A stretch of 19,460 nt of DNA from Brevundimonas sp. UBA2388 (GTDB lineage: Bacteria; Pseudomonadota; Alphaproteobacteria; Caulobacterales; Caulobacteraceae): positions 255-19,714 of the forward strand of contig DDSO01000113.1 in assembly GCA_002343425.1 (NCBI GenBank). Reading direction: 5' to 3'. Of this stretch, positions 1 through 6,721 are shown one piece after another (positions within the stretch are counted from its first letter, which is position 1; each line of letters opens with the position of its first letter). The translations under genes were made by a program, and so were the position numbers. The notes below the pieces were generated by a model. That model ran no database searches. It was given only the letters and a program-made list of their open reading frames with translations, and was not told where the DNA came from.

Positions 1-632
<632 letters not shown>

Positions 633-702
633 GGCGGTATCTCCTGATCTCGGGGGTGGGTCAGGAATGGCCGGGGGCCGGAGGGGTTCCGGCGAGTGTC
701 GC

Positions 703-909
703 CTAGTAGGGCCGCTGTGGCACGCCCATCAGGGTTCCGAGGTGGATGGTCAGGATCAGGATCGCAACGCCCGACAGCAGCATGATGAAACGCCAGGGGA
801 TCATGCGCACGCCGCGCGTCAGGTCCCACGGCCGCGAGCCTCGCCAGCCGGCAAAGACAGCCATGCCGAGGGCGGCGGCGAGCAGGGCGAGAGTCAGGGT
901 CAGGCTCAT
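703..909 (-). CDS. Small two-helix inner-membrane protein (hypothetical)
   Basis: A 68-residue protein with two clear hydrophobic segments, about residues 2-20 and 40-61. They are separated by a basic, tryptophan-containing loop (GWRGSRPWDLTRGVRMIPWR) likely to be cytoplasmic. Short proteins of this layout are common conserved hypotheticals in Caulobacterales as I remember them; no function is known to me. The ATG at 907-909 lacks a convincing Shine-Dalgarno sequence. It lies upstream of and codirectional with the stress-protein gene with a 70-base gap, so co-transcription is possible. Because it is only 207 bases, coding status rests on its regular membrane-protein hydropathy and charge pattern. 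Confidence 0.7.
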   Translation of the reverse strand: MSLTLTLALLAAALGMAVFAGWRGSRPWDLTRGVRMIPWRFIMLLSGVAILILTIHLGTLMGVPQRPY

Positions 910-1022
910 GGGCGCGAGGTGGTCCGTCGAGGGGGTCGGCGCAAGGCCGAAATCGTTGCCGGGAGGTTAATCTTCATGCGTCGTTAACCACGTCCGCGCG
1001 AGATATTCATCGGGTCACGACG

Positions 1023-1031
1023 CTTTCCACA
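1023..1031 (+). promoter_or_regulatory. Weak DnaA-box-like sequence upstream of podJ
   Basis: CTTTCCACA matches the DnaA consensus TTATCCACA at 7 of 9 positions. podJ belongs to the DnaA-controlled set in Caulobacter as I recall, which is why I list it. A 7/9 match could easily be chance. Confidence 0.2.
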
Positions 1032-1061
1032 GGAAGATGGGGATACCGCTACATCTTGGGG

Positions 1062-1076
1062 TTAACCACGCGTTTA
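1062..1076 (+). promoter_or_regulatory. Candidate CtrA-binding site upstream of podJ
   Basis: TTAACCACGCGTTTA fits the CtrA consensus TTAA-N7-TTAA with one mismatch in the second half-site. It is 53 bases before the GTG start of podJ. Two more isolated TTAA half-sites lie upstream at 967-970 and 984-987, but their spacing (13) is wrong for a full site. In a genome this GC-rich, three TTAA tetramers in about 100 bases stand out. Inference: cell-cycle control of podJ by CtrA. Confidence 0.45.
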
Positions 1077-1122
1077 CACCCATCATCTTGGCGTCTAGCG
1101 TTCGACACATGGGTCGGGAGAC

Positions 1123-1127
1123 GAATC
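1123..1127 (+). promoter_or_regulatory. GANTC (CcrM-type methylation) site between podJ Shine-Dalgarno and start
   Basis: GAATC lies between the GGGAG ribosome-binding site and the GTG start of podJ. It is the only GANTC I find in the 219-base upstream region. GANTC is the target of the cell-cycle methyltransferase CcrM in Caulobacterales, and its methylation state modulates GcrA-dependent promoters. The site itself is plain to see; a regulatory role is inferred. Confidence 0.4.
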
Positions 1128-1128
1128 A

Positions 1129-3981
1129 GTGAGCGCAGCCGCGGCGCCTTGGAGCGTGAAGGGCATTGAGCCCAAGGCGCGCGAGATCGCCAAGGACCTC
1201 GCGCGTCGCTCGGGCATGACGTTGGGCGAGTGGCTGAACACCATCATCATGGAAGACGGCGACGATGACGAAGGCGGCTTCACGCCCCTGTCGCGCCGTC
1301 CCCATGCCGCCGACAGCATTGACCGCCGCGGCCGCAGCCGTCGCGTGGACGACGCCTACGGCTCCGGCGCGAACGAAGATCAGCTGCAGCGTCTCGGCGC
1401 CTCGATCGACGCCATCGCCGCCCGCCTGGAAGCCGCCGAGCGCCGCTCGACCATCGCCATCCAGGGGGTCGACCAGGCCGTCTCGGGTCTGGTGCGACGG
1501 CTCGAAGGGCAGGACCAGGCCGGCAAGACCTACGCCCGCCGGATCGACGACATCGCCGAGGAACTGCGCGAGGGGCACAAACGCCTGCGCCGCTTCGAGC
1601 AGGAGGTCGGGCCGCAAACCGCCGAAACGTTCGGCAAGGTCGAGACGACCATGGGCGCGCTGGCCGGCCGCCTGTACGACATCGAGGAGCGCCAGCGTTC
1701 GAGCGTCAATGAGCTGCGCCACCGGATGGACGCGGTCGAGAAGGTCGCCGGTCCCGGCGTGGGGGCGGATCTGCTGGCCCAGGTCGGCCAGCGGCTGGAC
1801 GAGGCCCAGGGCCGCACCGCCGAGGCCCTGCGCAATCTGCAGGCCTCCTTCGCCGGACTGGACCAGCGGCTGCGCGCCGCCGAGTCCCGCTCCGAGCCCG
1901 AGGGCGCCCGGGAGGCCGCCCGGTTCGAAAAGCTGGCTGAAACGCTGAGCCGTCAGGTCGAGGGCAACCGCGCCGAGATGATGCGGCGGCTCGATACCGC
2001 CGAATCCGAAGGCCGGATGGACCGGATCGAACGCGCGGTGCTGGCCATCGGCGATCAGGTCAAGACGTCCGAGGAGCGTTCGGCCAAGGCCGTCGAGACC
2101 ATGGGTCACGAGGTCCTCCGTATCGCCCAGAACCTGAACGGCCGGGTCCAATCCATCGAGGCTGACACCCCGGTCCGCTTCGAACAGCTGAGCCGCAAGG
2201 TCGAGGCCGACATGGGCCGGTTCGCCCAGGGCGTCGAGCAGCGGCTGATCGCGACCGACGACCGCCACGCCCTGGCGCTGGAGAAGCTGGGCGGCGAGAT
2301 CACCCGCATTTCCGACCGTCTGAGCGAACGCATCGCCCAGTCCGAGCGGCGCTCGCAGCAGGCGCTGGACGACATCGGCCGTCGGCTCGCCGACAGCTCC
2401 GCCCGCATCGAACAGGGCTATGACCGGGCGTCCGGCGAACTGGCCGAGCGCATGCGGATGTCGGAAGAGCGCACGGCGGCCCTGATCGCCGAGGCGCGCG
2501 GCAATATCGAGCGCCGCGCCGAACCCGCGGCGCCGACCCCGGCCGTCGCCCCGGACTCCGACTGGCGGGCCGCGGCCCTCCCGGACGCCGCCTTCCCCGG
2601 CGCGCCATTCTCTGACGCCGTTTTTGACGATCCGATCTATGCTGAGCAGCAGGCCTGGTCCGCTGATCTGGCGCCGCCCGAGCCGGCCCCCGCGCCGGTC
2701 AGCTCTGAGGTTCCGGCCGACGAGGTTCTGAGCGCCGAAGCCATCTTCGACGCCGTCATGCGCGGCCCGCGCGTGGATGAACCGTCCGAAGCCCCGCCGA
2801 TGGCGGCTACGGCCCCGTTCGGCAGCCGGCCCGCCTCTGCTTCGCTGGCCGAGGAGGTCGGTCCTCCCCCGCAGATTCCCGCCTTCACCCCGCCGCCGTT
2901 CAACGCCGCGTCCCAGCCCGCGCCCGTTCAGGTTCCGCCGGCTCCGACAGCCTTCGGCCAGGGCTTCGGCGGTGCCGATGTGTCGGACGCGCTGGAGGCC
3001 ACAGCGCCGGGCAAGTCTGATAGCGCCTACGATGGCGGGCAGGATGATTTCGACGGCGAGACGGATTTCGTGGACCCCCGCGCCCTGCGTGCGGCGGCGG
3101 CCCAGGGTCGGGCCTCCTCGACCCGCCAGACCATCGACGCCGCCCGCGCCGCCATGGCGGCCCCGGCTGTGGAGGCGCCCGCCCGCTCGGGCTTCGGCCT
3201 GAAACGCGGTGGCAAGTCCCGCCTGCAGGAACGGCTCGACAAACAGGCCTCGAAGGACGGCGGGACGGTCCGCAAGGCGCTGGGCGCCTCGGCCATCGCG
3301 GTCCTGCTGACCGCCGGCGGCGCCTATGCGACGGGTCAACTGACTGGCTCGGGCCTGAATATCCCCGGCTTCCCGGGCGCCGAACCGGCCGCGCCGATTG
3401 CGGCGCTCGCCGTTGTGCCGGCTGCGGCTTCGGCCGAGGACCTCGCGCGGGGTGAGGACCTGTATCAACAGGCGACGGCGCGGCTCGATGCGGATGAAGC
3501 CGGCGGGCTCGATCTGCTGAAACAGGCCGCCGCCACCGGCTACACCCCGGCCCAGCTGCACCTGGCCGGACTCTATCAGGACGGCGATCAGGGTCTGAAC
3601 GTCAATCTTGCGGAGGCCCGGACCTGGGCGCGTCGCGCGGCGGACGGAGGCGACGCCCGAGGGATGCACGCCTACGGCATGTATCTGTTCGACGGCATCG
3701 GCGGCGACCAGAACCGGACCGAGGCGCTGGACTGGCTCAAGCGGGCGGCGGAGCTCGGTCTGGTCGACAGCCAGTACAACGTGGCCAAACTGTACGAAAC
3801 CGGCGACCAGGGCATCCAGTCAGACCTCACCGAGGCCTACAAATGGTATCTGATCGCAGCGCGCGCCGGCGATGTCGACGCCCGGTCGGCGGCCGAACGT
3901 CTGCGCGCCACGGTGCCGGCCGCCGCCCGCGGCAAGGCGCAGGCCGAGGCTGAGAGTTTCCAGGTCGAACCACTCGCCTGA
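1129..3981 (+). CDS. podJ: PodJ-like polar localization factor with coiled coils, one membrane span and Sel1 repeats
   Basis: A 950-residue protein matching the architecture of the Caulobacter polar organelle development protein PodJ (about 974 residues). Residues 1-45 (APWSVKGIEPKAREIAKDLARRSGMTLGEWLN) form the characteristic N-terminus. Residues 80-455 are a long charged coiled coil with repeated AERRS/EERS heptad-like blocks. Residues 460-690 are an acidic Pro/Ala-rich disordered region, and about 690-716 are basic. A single membrane span is at about 717-736, and a periplasmic region from about 770 to 925 has three or four Sel1-like repeats (AGLYQDGDQGL, YGMYLFDGIGG, AKLYETGDQGI). PodJ scaffolds new-pole proteins needed for pili, flagellum ejection and holdfast. 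The GTG start has GGGAG eight bases upstream. The protein ends soon after the Sel1 repeats, so the peptidoglycan-binding C-terminus reported for C. crescentus PodJ seems absent. Confidence 0.78.
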   Translation: MSAAAAPWSVKGIEPKAREIAKDLARRSGMTLGEWLNTIIMEDGDDDEGGFTPLSRRPHAADSIDRRGRSRRVDDAYGSGANEDQLQRLGASIDAIAARLEAAERRSTIAIQGVDQAVSGLVRRLEGQDQAGKTYARRIDDIAEELREGHKRLRRFEQEVGPQTAETFGKVETTMGALAGRLYDIEERQRSSVNELRHRMDAVEKVAGPGVGADLLAQVGQRLDEAQGRTAEALRNLQASFAGLDQRLRAAESRSEPEGAREAARFEKLAETLSRQVEGNRAEMMRRLDTAESEGRMDRIERAVLAIGDQVKTSEERSAKAVETMGHEVLRIAQNLNGRVQSIEADTPVRFEQLSRKVEADMGRFAQGVEQRLIATDDRHALALEKLGGEITRISDRLSERIAQSERRSQQALDDIGRRLADSSARIEQGYDRASGELAERMRMSEERTAALIAEARGNIERRAEPAAPTPAVAPDSDWRAAALPDAAFPGAPFSDAVFDDPIYAEQQAWSADLAPPEPAPAPVSSEVPADEVLSAEAIFDAVMRGPRVDEPSEAPPMAATAPFGSRPASASLAEEVGPPPQIPAFTPPPFNAASQPAPVQVPPAPTAFGQGFGGADVSDALEATAPGKSDSAYDGGQDDFDGETDFVDPRALRAAAAQGRASSTRQTIDAARAAMAAPAVEAPARSGFGLKRGGKSRLQERLDKQASKDGGTVRKALGASAIAVLLTAGGAYATGQLTGSGLNIPGFPGAEPAAPIAALAVVPAAASAEDLARGEDLYQQATARLDADEAGGLDLLKQAAATGYTPAQLHLAGLYQDGDQGLNVNLAEARTWARRAADGGDARGMHAYGMYLFDGIGGDQNRTEALDWLKRAAELGLVDSQYNVAKLYETGDQGIQSDLTEAYKWYLIAARAGDVDARSAAERLRATVPAAARGKAQAEAESFQVEPLA

Positions 3982-4105
3982 GGCGGGAGGCTCGAGCTTT
4001 TCTGGCGCATCGGGTGGCGGGGGCCGTCCGGTGGGTCTAGGACACCATCACTTCCGTCGTCGCCTTTCCGGCGCCTAGCCTCAGTTCCAGCCGAAGGCGC
4101 GTCCT

Positions 4106-5029
4106 TTGGATATCTATCTGCCGATCGCCGAGGTTTCGGTGAACTGGCCGCTCCTGGTTCTGCTGGGCGCGACGGTCGGATTCGTGTCCGGACTGTTCGG
4201 TATAGGCGGCGGCTTCCTGATGGCCCCGATCCTGATCTTCATGGGCATTCCGCCTTCGGTTGCGGTGGCCAGCCAGGCCAGCCACGTCGTCGCCTCCTCG
4301 ACCTCGGGCGTCATCAGCTACACCAGTCAGAAGGCGGTCGATTACCGCATCGGCGGGGTGATGGCCCTGGGCGGGGTCATCGGCGCCCTGCTGGGCGTTG
4401 AGTTGTTCCGCTACCTGCGTCTGCTCGGCCAGGCCGACATGGCGGTGGCTGTCTCCTACCTCCTCTTCCTCGGCGCCATCGGCACCCTGATGCTCTACGA
4501 GAGCCTGGGCCAGATCCTGCGCCGGGTGCGCGGCGAGATCCTGCCGCACAAGGAGCGTCGCCGGCCGCTTTGGCTCTACGGCCTGCCGTTGAAAATGCGC
4601 TTTCCGCGTTCGGGCCTCTACATCAGCGCCATTCCACCATTTGTTCTCGGTGGTTTCGCCGGCGTCCTCTCGGCCATCATGGGGGTCGGCGGCGGCTTCA
4701 TCCTGGTGCCGGCCATGCTTTATGTGCTGCGCATGAAGGCCGGGGTGGTGGTGGGCACCAGCCTGTTCCAGATCATCATCGTCACGGCCATGACCACCGT
4801 CCTGCAGGCCGGCCGCAACCAGACCGTCGACATCGTCCTGTCCATGCTGCTGCTGGTCGGCGGCGTCGTCGGAGCCCAGTATGGAGCCCGGCTGTCGGGC
4901 CGGTTCCGGCCGGACGTGCTACGCGCGCTGCTGGGACTGATCGTCCTGCTCGTCGGCATCCAGATGGGACTGGAGCTGTTCGTGCGGCCATCGGACCTGT
5001 TCGCCTTTGCGCCGGGAGTGCCCGATTGA
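4106..5029 (+). CDS. TauE/SafE-family anion (sulfite-type) exporter
   Basis: A 307-residue integral membrane protein with about eight hydrophobic segments and the two internal repeats typical of TauE/SafE permeases. The first repeat carries GLFGIGGGFLMAPIL near residues 30-43 and the second carries IMGVGGGFILVPAML near residues 191-205. A hydrophilic loop (about residues 125-170, HKERRRPLW) separates the halves. The family exports sulfite, sulfoacetate and related anions across the inner membrane; the substrate here cannot be read from sequence. The start is a TTG with GAAGG eight bases before it, and no in-frame ATG gives a complete first helix. Its stop (TGA 5027-5029) overlaps the next gene's ATG by one base, implying translational coupling. 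Confidence 0.88.
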   Translation: MDIYLPIAEVSVNWPLLVLLGATVGFVSGLFGIGGGFLMAPILIFMGIPPSVAVASQASHVVASSTSGVISYTSQKAVDYRIGGVMALGGVIGALLGVELFRYLRLLGQADMAVAVSYLLFLGAIGTLMLYESLGQILRRVRGEILPHKERRRPLWLYGLPLKMRFPRSGLYISAIPPFVLGGFAGVLSAIMGVGGGFILVPAMLYVLRMKAGVVVGTSLFQIIIVTAMTTVLQAGRNQTVDIVLSMLLLVGGVVGAQYGARLSGRFRPDVLRALLGLIVLLVGIQMGLELFVRPSDLFAFAPGVPD

Positions 5030-5835
5030 TGCAGGCTCTTCCCCCGCCACCCCCGGCCATCGTCGCGCCCGCGCCGGAACGCTCGGTCGGCACCACCGGC
5101 CAGGTCCGGGTCGCCGCCGCCATGACCGACGCCCGGGTCATGATCGATTCCAGTTTCCGGGGCGCCTCGATCGTCCTGTACGGCGCTGTGTTCAATCCCA
5201 CGGACCGACCGGCCGATGTTGTGGTGGTGGTGCGGGGTCCGGACGGGCCGGTCCGCCTGGTCAAGAAGACCCGTCACATGGGCTTCTGGCTCAATAGCCG
5301 CCCGGTCCTGTTCGAGGGCGCCCCCGGCTTCTACATGACGGCCTCGACCCGGCCGCTGCCCGACATCGCCGACTTCGGCCAACTGAGGCGGCTGGGTGTC
5401 GGTGTGGATCACCTGCGAATCAATGCGCCACAGGAGAGCCGCACGGTCACCCGCTATGGCGTGCGCGACGTGGTCGTTAGCCGGCTGGGCGAGGACTATC
5501 TGGACTACCGCCGCGCCGTGATCCGGCTGCGGGAGGCCGCGGCCCTGTACAACACGGATCCGGACGGGGTGGAGTTCGTCGACGCCGGCCTGTTCCGCGC
5601 CGAGCTGGAGCTGCCCGCGGTCGCCCCCACGGGCGAGTATTTCGCCGAGGTCTGGCTGTTCCAGGACGGAGAGCCGGTATCGGTCTCGAATCTGACCCTG
5701 ACCGTCGAAAAGGTCGGGATCGAGCGCGGCCTCTATGAGTTCGCCCATCGCCGGCCGTGGAGCTACGGCATATTGACCGTTCTGCTGGCGGCCTTGATGG
5801 GCTGGGGGGCGAGCCGGCTGTTCAGACGCAGCTGA
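5029..5835 (+). CDS. TIGR02186-family membrane-anchored protein partnered with TauE/SafE
   Basis: A 268-residue protein matching the alphaproteobacterial TIGR02186 / PF09608 family, which is usually encoded next to a TauE/SafE permease as it is here. Visible family features are the strand RVMIDSSFRGASIVLYGAVFNP, the central KKTRHMGFWLNSRPVLFEGAPGFYMTAS block, and a C-terminal membrane helix at about residues 244-264 with a basic tail (RLFRRS). It probably sits in the membrane with the large domain in the periplasm. Oddly, the N-terminus is a Pro-rich stretch (MQALPPPPPAIVAPAP) rather than the signal peptide such proteins normally carry. The reading frame stays open upstream to 4570, but that part is out of frame with tauE and has no signal-like segment. 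The exact role is unknown; the link to sulfur-anion export comes from context only. Confidence 0.8.
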   Translation: MQALPPPPPAIVAPAPERSVGTTGQVRVAAAMTDARVMIDSSFRGASIVLYGAVFNPTDRPADVVVVVRGPDGPVRLVKKTRHMGFWLNSRPVLFEGAPGFYMTASTRPLPDIADFGQLRRLGVGVDHLRINAPQESRTVTRYGVRDVVVSRLGEDYLDYRRAVIRLREAAALYNTDPDGVEFVDAGLFRAELELPAVAPTGEYFAEVWLFQDGEPVSVSNLTLTVEKVGIERGLYEFAHRRPWSYGILTVLLAALMGWGASRLFRRS

Positions 5836-5862
5836 CGCCGCCTCGCGGAATGGTCGACGGGC

Positions 5863-5899
5863 AAAGAAAAAGGCCCCCCGCGGATGCGGAGGGCCCTTT
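5863..5899 (-). terminator. Intrinsic terminator of peptide gene copy 1
   Basis: Ten-base arms at 5872-5881 and 5886-5895 enclose a four-base loop, followed on the minus strand by a T-rich run (TTTTTCTTT). In the minus-strand RNA the only non-Watson-Crick pair in the stem is a G-U wobble. In plus-strand RNA the same position is a C-A mismatch and the downstream T run is only three bases. The terminator therefore serves mainly the minus-strand peptide gene, although it also lies just past the plus-strand TIGR02186 gene. Confidence 0.88.
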
Positions 5900-5918
5900 C
5901 GATGGAGATGCCTTGATC

Positions 5919-6140
5919 TCAATCGCTTTCGCCGTCGTCCGTGATCTCATTGATGATAAGAGCGCCGGCGATGACGCCGATGATGGCGATCAGGGGAAGC
6001 GGGACAGCAGCGAGCTCGCTCGAATCGGCAGCCTGGGCGCCGACGCGGTCGCCCACGCGGGCGGAGGCTTCTGTGGTGGCGGCGGCCTGGCCAGCAACCA
6101 GCAGCAGGCCGGCGACAGTGGCGGCGATGATCTTCTTCAT
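5919..6140 (-). CDS. 73-residue exported/membrane peptide, copy 1 (unknown function)
   Basis: The product has a textbook signal sequence (MKKIIAATVAGLLLVAGQAAAT) with likely cleavage after an AxA near residues 19-21. A short polar linker with RVGDRVGAQA follows, then a hydrophobic segment at about residues 46-63 (VPLPLIAIIGVIAGALII) and an acidic tail NEITDDGESD. After cleavage it would be a peptide of about 50 residues, anchored by its C-terminal helix. I do not recognise a characterised family; short proteins of this layout occur in sphingomonads and Caulobacterales as I recall. The start is supported by AGGGG eight bases upstream, and the gene ends just before its own terminator. By my count it shares 57 of 73 residues with the copy at 6342-6563, and most differences fall in the membrane segment. 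Confidence 0.85.
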   Translation of the reverse strand: MKKIIAATVAGLLLVAGQAAATTEASARVGDRVGAQAADSSELAAVPLPLIAIIGVIAGALIINEITDDGESD

Positions 6141-6284
6141 GGACGGGACCCCTTTTTTATTATTTCGAGTAACCGTGTAATGTCAGTAGCTCGGCTTGGC
6201 AAGGCTGAATCCGTGTTCATGGGCTGACGCACGAGGCGACTGTTCAGACGCGGCTGACGGGCCTTGCCGGACTGTCCATCGCGC

Positions 6285-6320
6285 AAAGAAAAAGGCCCCC
6301 CGCGGATGCGGAGGGCCCCT
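6285..6320 (-). terminator. Intrinsic terminator of peptide gene copy 2
   Basis: The same hairpin as copy 1, with arms at 6294-6303 and 6308-6317, a four-base loop and the same T-rich run on the minus strand. It lies between the stop of copy 2 and the promoter region of copy 1, which makes each peptide gene a separate transcription unit. Confidence 0.88.
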
Positions 6321-6341
6321 TCAAATGGAGATGCCTGAAAC

Positions 6342-6563
6342 TCAGTCGCTTTCGCCGTCGTCCACGACTTCATTGACGGCGAAACCGACCAGGATGGCGG
6401 CGCCGATGAAGATCAGGGGCAGCGGGATCGCAGCGAGTTCGCTCGACTCACCGGCCTGGGCGCCGACGCGGTCGCCCACGCGTGCGGAGGCTTCGGTCGT
6501 GGCGGCAGCCTGGCCAGCGACCAGCAACAGGCCGGCGGCGGTGGCGGCGATGATCTTCTTCAT
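6342..6563 (-). CDS. 73-residue exported/membrane peptide, copy 2 (unknown function)
   Basis: Paralogue of the peptide at 5919-6140, with the same layout: signal sequence MKKIIAATAAGLLLVAGQ, RVGDRVGAQA linker, hydrophobic helix (IPLPLIFIGAAILVGFAV) and acidic tail NEVVDDGESD. I chose the ATG at 6561-6563 because GAGGGG sits six bases upstream and the product then matches copy 1 residue for residue from its first methionine. A longer in-frame start at 6587 would add eight residues ahead of the signal peptide and hide that Shine-Dalgarno sequence inside the gene. The linker is nearly identical to copy 1 while the membrane helix is diverged, so the two may have separated in partner or membrane behaviour. 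Confidence 0.85.
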   Translation of the reverse strand: MKKIIAATAAGLLLVAGQAAATTEASARVGDRVGAQAGESSELAAIPLPLIFIGAAILVGFAVNEVVDDGESD

Positions 6564-6721
6564 GTGAGTCCCCTCGGAAAGTTTCAAGGGCTATCTAACG
6601 ACGCAACCTTGGCAAGGCAAGGCCATCTGCGTGTCCTCCCGGCAACAACTCCGGAGTGAAAACAAGGCGAAAGCGCGCTTATGGCGGGCAATTTGGTCAG
6701 GACCCCACATCGGATGGTGGA

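Larger units (their letters stand above)
5818..6140. repeat. Tandem duplication, copy 1
   Basis: This block repeats at 6240-6563. It covers the last bases of the TIGR02186 gene (ctgttcagacgc-a/g-gctgac), the intrinsic terminator and a complete 222-base peptide gene. The offset between copies is 422 bases from the left edge through the terminator and 423 from the stop codon to the start codon, so the two copies align almost without gaps. Confidence 0.85.
6240..6563. repeat. Tandem duplication, copy 2
   Basis: Second copy of the block at 5818-6140. It begins with a relic of the 3' end of the TIGR02186 gene (6240-6257) that is not part of any gene here. A near-identical terminator follows, then the second peptide gene. 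Confidence 0.85.

Noticed and set aside
1126..3669. 847-codon open frame on the minus strand opposite podJ
   Set aside because: It is the mirror of a GC-rich coding strand. Its translation is Gly/Arg/Ala/Leu-rich with no domain, while the plus-strand frame gives a coherent coiled-coil/Sel1 protein with a ribosome-binding site.
3982..4020. Possible terminator after podJ (GCTCGAGC followed by TTTT, and a small hairpin over the stop codon)
   Set aside because: The stems are only four base pairs and the T run is short, too weak to call an intrinsic terminator.
4570..5028. Upstream extension of the TIGR02186 frame
   Set aside because: It overlaps tauE out of frame and translates to Arg/Pro/His-rich sequence. 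The ATG at 5029, coupled to the tauE stop, is the sensible start.
6640..6690. Short palindromes (CTCCGGAG, AAGCGCGCTT) after hisC
   Set aside because: They are too short and lack a T run on the hisC strand. I see no convincing hisC terminator here.
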